Positions 47,776 through 55,358 of a stretch of DNA of 64,000 nt are shown piece by piece. Each line of letters starts with the position of its first letter. The stretch's first letter is position 1. The notes below the pieces were generated by a model. The model saw nothing but the letters and a program-made list of their open reading frames with translations. It searched no databases and was not told the DNA's origin. Source of the stretch: Myxococcales bacterium (lineage in GTDB: Bacteria > Myxococcota_A > Polyangia > Polyangiales > Polyangiaceae); contig SECP01000048.1 of the NCBI GenBank assembly GCA_004193285.1, forward strand, positions 1 through 64,000. The letters are read 5' to 3'. Position numbers and translations under genes: made by a program.

Positions 47776-49062
47776 TCAGCTCCGTGCGCAGGAAAAGACT
47801 AACGTGCTCTCGGTCGCATGAACACTCGTGCGATACAGGCGGCTACGGGTATTCACTGCCGCTTTGGTTCTCGGAATGTGAAAATCGGTCCGGTGCTGCA
47901 GCTGAAAGCCGATGCCTTCCATCATCTCGGTGACGATTTGCTGCAGATCAGTGTGCAGCTCCTTGTAGTGCGAATCCTGTACGACAAGGACGCTTTTCCC
48001 GCTGGGCTTCAAGATGCGCCACGTCTCCTCCAATGAACGGTGGAGGCTATCAAAATACGCGACGTGATTACGATAGTAGTAAGTCCGAGATCCGTGCGAC
48101 GGGTGCCTCTTGATTCCAGCGAGCAGACGCCGACATGTCTTGCCCCAGTCCGCGTTCTTCACCGGCGCGACGTTCGGTGACAAGCAAGAGCCTATCGTTC
48201 GCTGGCGGAGTTTCTGAAAGATCGGTTCGGTCATTCCTAGAAGCGAAAGTTCGGGCCAAGTCGCTACGGCGTAGTCGATCCGGGTGCAGTAGGGCGGCGA
48301 CGCGATGACGGCGTCTACGGATTCTGTGGCGAGGGGTAACGCTGCAGAATCAGACACGTCGATAGTCGTGGAGACTTTTCTTGGCGTAGCGTTTCCCTCG
48401 GGGGTTGCCAGGAACTTGCTAGCCGCGAGTTCCCGAACGAAGGCCGCCGCTAGGTCGTCGAACGAAGGCCGTAGACGATGCCGATGGGTCGCGGGTGACC
48501 GCACCCAAGTTGGGTTCGAGCCGTGAAAGGGTGTCAGGAACGAGCGAAGTGCGCGAAACAGGCTGACGTAATAGAAGGCGGCGAGCGTGGATACATGGAT
48601 GAGGGACGACGCCGTGGAGAGACAGCCCGCATGCTTCGGGACGAGGTGCCGCCGAATGCTCGTCTCGATTTGTCTGAACGCGACGGCGCTATCAGGGGTG
48701 AACCAACGCTCCAATGGTTCCACGTCCAGTGGTGGGCCTAACGATTTCTTCGCATCTGCCACCACAGCTCGGCCGAGAGGATCAACGCTCGGAAGAACGT
48801 CGGCTCCGAGCAGGCGAGCCTTGGCCATAAGAACAACCGCCGGATTGATGTCGTAGCCATAGGATTCTATGCCTCGAGCTCGAGCCACCGACGTCGTGGT
48901 TCCTGACCCGTTCCATGGATCGACGACACAAGCTCCTCGTGCCAATCCCAGATTGGAGATGGCATCGCGAACAAATTCGGCGGAGTAGCCGGCGTAGTAG
49001 GTAGGCCACACACGATTAGTGGTGTCCGGCGTGGGCACACGTTTCGGCGTTTCAGTAAGCAT
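47776..49062 (-). CDS. DNA methyltransferase (N6-adenine/N4-cytosine type), module B
   Basis: A 428-residue amino-methyltransferase. The SAM-binding motif is VVDPWNGSGTTTS (residues 47-58) with YGYDINP after it, and the catalytic motif is S255-P-P-Y258. About 200 residues separate the two, where a target-recognition region would sit. It heads the methyltransferase, DUF262, HEPN operon. It could mark self DNA or be a component that modifies a target before recognition. The specificity is unknown. Confidence 0.88.
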   Translation of the reverse strand: MLTETPKRVPTPDTTNRVWPTYYAGYSAEFVRDAISNLGLARGACVVDPWNGSGTTTSVARARGIESYGYDINPAVVLMAKARLLGADVLPSVDPLGRAVVADAKKSLGPPLDVEPLERWFTPDSAVAFRQIETSIRRHLVPKHAGCLSTASSLIHVSTLAAFYYVSLFRALRSFLTPFHGSNPTWVRSPATHRHRLRPSFDDLAAAFVRELAASKFLATPEGNATPRKVSTTIDVSDSAALPLATESVDAVIASPPYCTRIDYAVATWPELSLLGMTEPIFQKLRQRTIGSCLSPNVAPVKNADWGKTCRRLLAGIKRHPSHGSRTYYYRNHVAYFDSLHRSLEETWRILKPSGKSVLVVQDSHYKELHTDLQQIVTEMMEGIGFQLQHRTDFHIPRTKAAVNTRSRLYRTSVHATESTLVFSCARS

Positions 49063-49189
49063 TGCTCGGGGGTTCGCCCTGATAGTAGTCGGGTTCGCTG
49101 GCGGTTGGGAACCGACGCTCTTAGCCCGGATGGGGGTTGGCTCGGTGCCCGGATGACGGGGCTTGCTGCCGTCCGAGCCGCCGTGGACA

Positions 49190-49480
49190 ATGCGAGCGTT
49201 GTCCCATTCGGCCTTGCCACGTGCTTCTCAGCTTGACGAGCCGATCCTCCACGTCCTCAAGACGAGCCCAGATACGCTCGACAACGACGCCATCGACCAG
49301 GCAGTCGCTCGCCAGCTTGGCGTCCCCGAGCAGGCGCTACGCGCGCTACACACCCCCGGCCATGGCACGCGGACGGAGTTCGCCTACCGCATGGCCTGGG
49401 CTCGAACGCGCTTGAGATTGAAGGGGCTGATCGAGCGCGTCGGCTCGCGATCTTGGCGGGCGGTTCGTCAAAGCTTGTGA
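49190..49480 (+). CDS. Mrr N-terminal-like winged-helix protein
   Basis: About 96 residues from ATG 49190 (a TTG at 49163 is also in frame). GTRTEFAYRMAWARTRLRLK, then GLIERVGSRSWRAV, matches the winged-helix domain found in front of Mrr-type restriction endonucleases, but no nuclease domain follows; the frame stops and the next gene is unrelated. It may be a stand-alone regulator or the remnant of an Mrr gene. Divergent from the methyltransferase. Confidence 0.6.
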   Translation: MRALSHSALPRASQLDEPILHVLKTSPDTLDNDAIDQAVARQLGVPEQALRALHTPGHGTRTEFAYRMAWARTRLRLKGLIERVGSRSWRAVRQSL

Positions 49481-49656
49481 GCGTACCCCTCGCTCCACGG
49501 ATAGTCGGTGAAGATCGCGAGACGCGCTCAAGTTCCGGTGCCCGCCGTCGTCGCCGCCATCGCGTTCCCCGACGTCTAGCTCGCTTCACTGAAGCGAACA
49601 CTTCAGCGTTTCAAACGCACCGCACGTGTCCGTCCGGAACGCTCTCCGAGCGGTGA

Positions 49657-49678
49657 CTAGTCTACGATTCTAGACTAG
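49657..49678. promoter_or_regulatory. Palindrome upstream of the membrane/RCC1-like operon
   Basis: CTAGTCTA and TAGACTAG are perfect 8-bp inverted repeats separated by CGATTC, ending 10 bases before the first start codon. Possibly an operator for a dimeric repressor; the nearby winged-helix protein is a candidate ligand (inference). Confidence 0.5.
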
Positions 49679-49688
49679 CATTGATCTG

Positions 49689-50510
49689 GTGTTGACCAAG
49701 CTGCGTCGCGTCGAGGCCATAGGAAAACGGGGCTGGCAGGAGACCCGAAAGGTCGCCCAAACCGCGCTCGCACTGCTCAAAGCGAGCAGAGGCGCGCTCT
49801 GGGACCCCTCCCAGGATTACGCTTTCTTGGTACTATCAACGATCATCGGCTGCGGGCTTCTTCTCAAGCAAGCTGCTCCGCCAAAAGAACAGTTTGCCTA
49901 TTTTGGCCTCGACGCGCTGCCGACACTAGTGGCGCGAGGACTAGCAGCGCTCCTCCTTGTCGCGTTGCTTAGCGGAGCGCGCTCACACAAGCGCTTTGCG
50001 CTCGCATATCGCCCCTGGGTCCTTGCCTTGGGAGTCTCGGCTGGGATCTATCGAGCGATCGCGGGCGCGCTATTCCGCACAGGCGCGTATCACGCCGATG
50101 CTAGACACATCGGATTGTGGCCCAACACTCGTGAGTTGGGGTGGTCAGTGGTGATGTTTGCCACGATCTGGCTTGCCTCGCTAATAACAATGCGCCAAGT
50201 ACCGAGACAAGCCGCAATCATCGTGGCGACCAATCAACTTGTGCGCGTTTCATTGGCGATTTTCGTGTTTACGCAAGCACTAAATCTGGCTTGGGAGCCG
50301 TACAACAAATTCCTTCGCTTCGAATGGTTCTGGTTCTCGGAGGTCGGTTCGGCGTCGCCCGCCCAAATCGCCGCTTTTGCGCAGTGGGAGAGTCTGGTCC
50401 GCTGCTGGATTGCTGCCCTTTGGTGCCTCCTCGAGCGCACATGCTCAGCTACGAGGAGCGGTGTCGCTGTGCCTCGGCTAGCCAGCGCCAATGAAGCGAC
50501 ACAACGATGA
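49689..50510 (+). CDS. Multi-pass membrane protein, unknown
   Basis: A 273-residue protein with about five membrane segments (for example FLVLSTIIGCGLLL, LVARGLAALLLVALLSG, VLALGVSAGIYRAIAG, VVMFATIWLASLI). Start GTG 49689, weakly supported. No family recognised. First gene of a three-gene operon with 4- and 22-base overlaps. Confidence 0.62.
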   Translation: MLTKLRRVEAIGKRGWQETRKVAQTALALLKASRGALWDPSQDYAFLVLSTIIGCGLLLKQAAPPKEQFAYFGLDALPTLVARGLAALLLVALLSGARSHKRFALAYRPWVLALGVSAGIYRAIAGALFRTGAYHADARHIGLWPNTRELGWSVVMFATIWLASLITMRQVPRQAAIIVATNQLVRVSLAIFVFTQALNLAWEPYNKFLRFEWFWFSEVGSASPAQIAAFAQWESLVRCWIAALWCLLERTCSATRSGVAVPRLASANEATQR

Positions 50511-51064
50511 AGTCCTACCTCATTTTCGCTCGATCACACAGCATTGTCATAGTCACGCTTGCAGCAATCGCGCTGCCTATCGCGCTGCGCTTTCGTGATC
50601 GGCAGATCATTGGCAGTCAAGCGGCAGCTGCCTTCGCTCAGATACAGGCGACGAGCGCCATCGCAGATCCAGACGTCCAGTTATCGACTCTACGTCAACT
50701 CACGATGCACGAACGCGCCGGCATTTGGCAGACCGAAGAGGCGGGCTTCGGCAGAATATCGTTGGAGTTGGGACCTTGTGGACCGCCATATCGACCGGAT
50801 CGCCACTTTGGATGCGGCACCGTGGTTACTGTCACGTACGCCGATTCAACCGTATGGAGGCTCGGCTCGACGTCTGAGATCCGCGTGGTGGAGAAGGCGC
50901 GCACCCACTCGAAGAAGATTGAGTCCCCCGGGTTCGAGGGCGCCGAGAGAGCGGAGGTAACTCCCCCCGCCAATACGCTTCGGGCGTTGTGCACCACCGT
51001 CGAGTGCGGCGCCAAGCCCGATGACGAGCATACAGACTCTTCGTGCAAATCTTGCGAAAGCTAG
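50507..51064 (+). CDS. Membrane-anchored or exported protein, unknown
   Basis: A 185-residue protein beginning with one hydrophobic helix (IVIVTLAAIALPIAL), then a soluble part with six cysteines (GPCGPP, FGCGTV, LCTTVECG, SSCKSCES). Likely extracytoplasmic, disulphide-bonded. No family recognised. Its ATG overlaps the upstream stop and the next gene starts inside its end. Confidence 0.62.
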   Translation: MKSYLIFARSHSIVIVTLAAIALPIALRFRDRQIIGSQAAAAFAQIQATSAIADPDVQLSTLRQLTMHERAGIWQTEEAGFGRISLELGPCGPPYRPDRHFGCGTVVTVTYADSTVWRLGSTSEIRVVEKARTHSKKIESPGFEGAERAEVTPPANTLRALCTTVECGAKPDDEHTDSSCKSCES

Positions 51065-52482
51065 ACCTACTAAAATCCTTTAAGGTTCCGGTCCTCGAGG
51101 TCGAAATCCCAATTCGGTTCGCGTCATGGGCCGTGGCGCTCGCTTCACTCCTAACCATGGCAAACTTTGTCGCCATGATGCGGCGCATCGTTGCCTCGGG
51201 GGAACCGGTCCTCGACGAGCCGTGGCAGATGGTCGATACGGACGGGGTTCTTGGCGGCAGCGTAGCGTTCGGATGGGTCTCCGCCGTAAGTTTGGCGCCC
51301 GCGCTCTGCCTAGCTTGTCTCGTGTATACCACGGGCATTGTTCTGCGCGAGTCCAGCACTGAGGCGGTCCTGTCGGCAGCACTCTTGATCTCCTTGGTTC
51401 TACTTTGGATAGCAATAGACCTGGGAGCTCGGGCGGTAGGAACCCTCACCACTTTCGCCCGACGAAGAGCAGAAGCCCGCGGTGCATCCACTAACCCAAG
51501 TGGCTTGCCCATCCTGACTCTTGCGCTCCTGCTGGGGCTAGCAATATGGGGTCTTGCAAATATACCGAATGCTCAACAGGAACAATTGCAGCGCGACCCT
51601 CGGCAAGTAGCGCAGGCATGGGTGGGTACGACTCGGTGGCGAGCGGTCGACATGGCAGACAAGTTTGCCTGCGGGATTAGCAACGACTCCCGCTGGCTGT
51701 GTTGGGGGGACGTCGCGCTCGCAGATTCGCCGATCGCAAGATTGCTTTCGATCACTCCGCCGAGTGGAAAATTTATCGAGCTTTCTCTGTCCGATGAAGG
51801 CGGCTGTGGTGTCTCGGAAGGCGGTGAGTTGGCGTGCTTTGGTCGGGTTTCTGAGAAAGGGCGCCCGTTGGGGGGCACGTGGCAGCACGTTAGTGCCGAA
51901 ACGTGGGGCGGATGCGTTATTTCCCAACCCGGCAACGCACAGTGTTGGGGAGATTTCGACGTGAGGACGCCGGATGGGACGTTCAAGGAGATCGGCACTG
52001 GGGCTGGCTACGTCTGCGGAATTCTGGCGAACGGCGTTGTCAAATGTTGGGGACCTGAGTCGCTTGATCCCGGATCGCTGGCGGCGCCAGCGGGGGAATT
52101 TCACGGGCTGAGCGTGGCATCGTGGGCGGGCTGCGCGATTAGCAATAGGCGTGAAGTGGCATGCTGGGGCGCACTCGAAAGCGCGCACATCAAACACGGA
52201 ACGGTGGAACGGGCTGATTCAATAACGTCACCGATGCACGGAGAATTTGTTTCGATTAAGCTAACCGACGACAGGTTATGTGGAATCCGAACTTCGGGCG
52301 CGCTCGAGTGCTGGGGCTATGTCGGCAACTGGCGACAGTTGGAGGTGCCCGCGGGCAGCGATTTTGTTTCAGTAGCGTCGGCTTCGGGGGAAGAGTGTGC
52401 GGTTCGTCGAAACGGAAAGGTGATCTGTTGGCCCTGCGATTCGAAACGAGAGCAATCGACGATTTGCGACTGGCAGCGGTAG
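51043..52482 (+). CDS. Membrane protein with RCC1-like beta-propeller repeats
   Basis: A 479-residue protein. The first 190 residues have about four membrane helices; the rest is a series of RCC1/BNR-like repeats with the recurrent pattern cysteine-G-I/V ... G-x-x-x-C-W-G (FACGISNDSRWLCWG, YVCGILANGVVKCWG, GCAISNRREVACWG, LCGIRTSGALECWG), probably one outer-facing propeller. Such cysteine-rich RCC1 proteins are common in myxobacteria. Start GTG 51043. Role unknown; the operon looks like a three-part membrane complex. Confidence 0.75.
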   Translation: MQILRKLDLLKSFKVPVLEVEIPIRFASWAVALASLLTMANFVAMMRRIVASGEPVLDEPWQMVDTDGVLGGSVAFGWVSAVSLAPALCLACLVYTTGIVLRESSTEAVLSAALLISLVLLWIAIDLGARAVGTLTTFARRRAEARGASTNPSGLPILTLALLLGLAIWGLANIPNAQQEQLQRDPRQVAQAWVGTTRWRAVDMADKFACGISNDSRWLCWGDVALADSPIARLLSITPPSGKFIELSLSDEGGCGVSEGGELACFGRVSEKGRPLGGTWQHVSAETWGGCVISQPGNAQCWGDFDVRTPDGTFKEIGTGAGYVCGILANGVVKCWGPESLDPGSLAAPAGEFHGLSVASWAGCAISNRREVACWGALESAHIKHGTVERADSITSPMHGEFVSIKLTDDRLCGIRTSGALECWGYVGNWRQLEVPAGSDFVSVASASGEECAVRRNGKVICWPCDSKREQSTICDWQR

Positions 52483-52743
52483 CTAGGCGACGACAACTAT
52501 CCAACTATCCGTGAGCAGCGTCGCAAGCTCAGGCAAGGCTTTACTGACAATTGCGCGGTAACCTCCTCCCGTTCCGGTCCTGGCGCCTGCAACTACTGAG
52601 TTAGCTTGATCCCAACACAGAATCGCCGTTTCCTCCTCGATGATCGTCGTCCCTTGCTTGAACGACGCGAGCAGGAGACGCCGTCTACGCCAGGACGCGG
52701 AGGGAGAAAGGTTAGGTCAGCAGGCTGTTGGCCATCGCCCGAG
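52483..52743. other. Non-coding stretch near the right end of the island
   Basis: No supported gene, terminator or repeat seen. Short open frames have no recognisable pattern. Confidence 0.45.
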
Positions 52744-53088
52744 CTACCTCAGGAGAACCGCCAATGCCGCCTCCGGCACCCGAATTGCATTGGCGACCCG
52801 AACGTGCCGCAGCGTCCCGCGTTTGCACAGGGCGTAAACGGTCGCCGTACTCACCCCCAGCCGCTCGGCGACTTCACCGACCGTCAACAGCCGCGGCGCG
52901 ACGCGCGGCGACGCTGCAGCACCCATCGGGGCCTGCAGCACCGGTGCAGCAAACGGAGAGCTAAACCCTGCAACTCCCTGCGAGGGCTGGACTCGGCCAC
53001 CTGCCCCAACCCGAACACTTTCAACTCCTTGCGAAGCGTTGCTACTGCCGACTAACCGAACGTTGCTTGCTCCGGAGCCGTAGGTCAC
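52744..53088 (-). CDS. HTH protein at the right end of the island
   Basis: The C-terminal 55 residues (LLTVGEVAERLGVSTATVYA, then wing VRVANAIRVPEAALAVLL) are a clear HTH_17/excisionase domain. The N-terminal part is low-complexity and its first residues (TYGSG) come from translation of the tRNA remnant, so the true start may be the internal ATG at 52926 or the frame may be the broken end of a former recombination gene. Confidence 0.6.
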   Translation of the reverse strand: MTYGSGASNVRLVGSSNASQGVESVRVGAGGRVQPSQGVAGFSSPFAAPVLQAPMGAAASPRVAPRLLTVGEVAERLGVSTATVYALCKRGTLRHVRVANAIRVPEAALAVLLR

Positions 53089-53114
53089 AGGTTCGAATCC
53101 TGTGGGGCGCGCCA
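53070..53114 (+). repeat. attR: displaced 3' half of tRNA-Arg
   Basis: Starts with the 18-bp core CTCCGGAGCCGTAGGTCA, then a complete T-arm (ACAGG-TTCGAAT-CCTGT), acceptor GGGGCGC, discriminator G and CCA. The 5' side (GTTGCTT) does not continue the tRNA, so this is only a 3' half. Its T-stem differs from the intact tRNA (AGTGG/CCACT) by paired changes. Confidence 0.85.
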
Positions 53115-53214
53115 GAAATCATGCGGGATCGGGAGACGCGGCGCGAACGGCGCCGCGCGGCGGGTACTCTAGCGGGTACCTCGATCGCAGTCCCGGCGGA
53201 GAAGAGCGGCGGCC

Positions 53215-53516
53215 ATGAGCGACTAGGTGGATTTACCGGACCGGGTGACGGCGCTGCAGGATCTGCTCGCGGCGCATGCGACGGGCAAAGTCGCAGACGA
53301 CCATGCCTACGTGCAGCTGCGCGCGCAGCTCCTGAAAGACCCAACCGTTGGCAGCTTGCTCCCGCGGTTCGTCCGCACGTCCCGCGACCTCCTGGCATAG
53401 CGCGGTGGCTAGGCAGACTCCCTGAGGGCGCCATCACCCTCGCTCGGTCGTTGATGGAGACCGTCTGCAAGCACATACTCGACGACGCGTCGCAGGCGTA
53501 CCCGGGCAGCGGGTAA
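53215..53516 (+). pseudogene. Decayed Abi_C-like abortive infection gene
   Basis: Two fragments of one family in different frames. The first (53227-53400) reads LPDRVTALQDLLAAHATGK then LLPRFVRTSRDLL, which I recall as the N-terminus of Abi_C-type proteins; an in-frame stop follows MSD at 53215-53226. The second, near 53434-53516, has PEGAITLARSLMETVCKHIL, the family's core helix. Most of the middle and end are missing. Not functional. Confidence 0.6.
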
Positions 53517-53670
53517 ATGAATCGTTAGCCCTAGTTCGGTCTGTCGCGAGCCATGCGTGGCGACCGGCATGGTCGCGCCGTAGCATCGAGTCTCGACTGA
53601 TGGCTGCGGGCGGTCGAAGACCGCGACCGGGCGCGGGAGAACTTGTGACCGTCAACAAGAACACGGCGCG

Positions 53671-54840
53671 TCAATATCTGGTCTCAGTGAGATACTCCAT
53701 TTGCCCGGCGAAGCACGCGAGGCGTCCCTCGCGATCGCGCGCGGAGGGACAATTCGGCGCCATCTCGGCAACGTGAATCGTGCGTCCTGTGCCCGCTTCG
53801 CGGCCCACGATGCGAATCGCACCGGCAACGGAGACACTTCGCTGGAGCTGCGGCAGGGCCGCTGTTACGTCTTCCTCAAGACGATAGTAGTAGTACCCGG
53901 CCCCGCTCTCGGACCGCTCGCTTTCGGCGCAACCGGCCCAAACCCGGTCCGTTGGGCCGAGCGCGTATACCTTTTGGGAGTCCGGCGCGACTCCATAGAG
54001 GGTGGCGGTAGGAGGAGGGCCCTCGAAATACGCTCGTACGGCGGCGGGGTTGCTGCAGCCTGAATTCGCGTCGGGCTCGGCGGACGAGTGCACCGGGCCC
54101 AACACCGGGGGCGGAACACATCGACCGAAAGCTTGTACTTCGCAGAACGCGCCATCATCGTCAATCACCCCCAAGTTCACTTGGGCGCCATCCTCGGCAA
54201 GGAGTCTCTCGACCTCGCCGCCGTCAGCGAGCGTAAGCCGCCGCCCCTTTGCTGAAACGAATTGCGAGGCGTCCACAGGGATGAGATCGCCGATTCCGGC
54301 ATTCAAGCGCCCGGGCTCAGACGCACCTGGTCGGCACGAGCCATCTTCGTCGCGCGCAAAGACCTCGTCGTAGGCTCCGTACTCGACAGTGCGCTCGCCC
54401 AAACGGAACGCTTGCCTGGGTGCTGGGGGAGTGCCGGGAACGGCAGACCAGATTGCTTTGCCGCTCGTGAGCTGAGCGCTGACCAGCCCTCCCGGGGGCG
54501 TTGTCCCGTAGCCCCTCCAAAACATCGGCTGGCTGCACGTCGCGTCGAGATAGATAACGTCAATGCCGGTCTCTGGAGCGCAACGATAGAGTCGCTCTGG
54601 GCCAGGTGCGCTCTGAGTCGGAGCAAAGCTACATTCGACCCCCAGCTTCGTGTCACGAAATGCCCGAAACACTGACGCTTCCGCCAACAGATAGCCCCAG
54701 GCTTCCAAGCGCTCGCCACCCTGTGCGACCGGGACGTCGGCTGAGGTGTCGTGACGCTCCTCCGACTGCGGCCCCCCGCAAGCCATCAACAGCACAACGG
54801 TCGAAGCGGACAGACAGGCACGTGGTACGGCAAAGCCCAT
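53671..54840 (-). CDS. Hypothetical lipoprotein
   Basis: A 389-residue protein from ATG 54840 (MGFAVPRACLSASTVVLLMAC), with lipobox LLMAC and AGGG upstream; ATGs at 54891 and 54912 are longer options. The mature part is acidic with eight or so cysteines (ECSFAP, RCAPE, DATCSQ, SCRPG, FCEVQ, RCVPP, GCSNP, GCAES) and probably folds outside the cytoplasm. No family recognised. Confidence 0.62.
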   Translation of the reverse strand: MGFAVPRACLSASTVVLLMACGGPQSEERHDTSADVPVAQGGERLEAWGYLLAEASVFRAFRDTKLGVECSFAPTQSAPGPERLYRCAPETGIDVIYLDATCSQPMFWRGYGTTPPGGLVSAQLTSGKAIWSAVPGTPPAPRQAFRLGERTVEYGAYDEVFARDEDGSCRPGASEPGRLNAGIGDLIPVDASQFVSAKGRRLTLADGGEVERLLAEDGAQVNLGVIDDDGAFCEVQAFGRCVPPPVLGPVHSSAEPDANSGCSNPAAVRAYFEGPPPTATLYGVAPDSQKVYALGPTDRVWAGCAESERSESGAGYYYYRLEEDVTAALPQLQRSVSVAGAIRIVGREAGTGRTIHVAEMAPNCPSARDREGRLACFAGQMEYLTETRY

Positions 54841-55358
54841 TGGCAGAACCCTGGCGATATCCGCGGCTCTGGTCCAATTGAGAGATCTCATGGTTGGCCA
54901 TGCCTTTTCCATATAGGCACGCCCGAGCGGAGCCATGCGGAACAGCGGCTTGAAGGTCTTGGCCGGCTTCTCGACCTGGCCGCGTTATCCGACTTCGCGT
55001 CGAGCTCTAGCTTCACTCGTCGAGCCGCAGCGCTTCGCGATACTCCGGAATCACGCTGCTAGAGCCAGCCCAGGAAGGCGCAGTCGTTCGCAACGGCTTG
55101 CGCGCACCCGGACTCGAACACGTGAACACCGAGCTCGCACGCTTTCGAAGCACAGCGAAGCGACGAGCAGGAGCAACGCCAAGAGCCCGAGCTGGTTCAC
55201 GGCGGTGGCGACCGGGTTCGCGCCGAGCCGATGGCTGGCCACGCGCCAGCCGAGCAGAGCGAGCGTGCTCGCTACCCTGACTCCTTGTCTGCGAGGAGCT
55301 GACTAGACGAAACTCCGACTCGTCACGAAACCTTTATGAAAAGGGCCGGCGGCTTTTC
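54841..55358. other. Long intergenic stretch before the nuclease/ATPase operon
   Basis: No supported gene on either strand. A short frame at 55336 (ATG AAA AGG GCC GGC GGC TTT TCG TGA) overlaps the GTG start of the next gene and could be a leader or chance. The operon promoter is expected here, but no clear -35/-10 pair is visible. Confidence 0.45.

Larger units (their letters stand above)
34005..53087. mobile_element. Integrative island of about 19 kb in tRNA-Arg(CCG)
   Basis: The element is bounded by two copies of the 18-bp core CTCCGGAGCCGTAGGTCA, one inside the intact tRNA (34005-34022) and one at 53070-53087 next to a displaced tRNA 3' half. An integrase lies against the tRNA, pointing into it. 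Behind it are a small excisionase-like HTH gene, a helicase-like ATPase, a primase-polymerase and a second HTH gene, then cargo: an IS21-family element, two DUF262-HEPN modules with a methyltransferase and a DNA glycosylase, and a membrane/RCC1-like operon. No capsid or conjugation genes are seen, so it fits a phage satellite or an integrative plasmid-like element better than a prophage or ICE. Confidence 0.88.

Noticed and set aside
53067..53516. 149-codon frame starting inside the tRNA remnant
   Set aside because: Its beginning is translation of the tRNA half; only the end matches a protein family, and that belongs to the decayed Abi-like gene.
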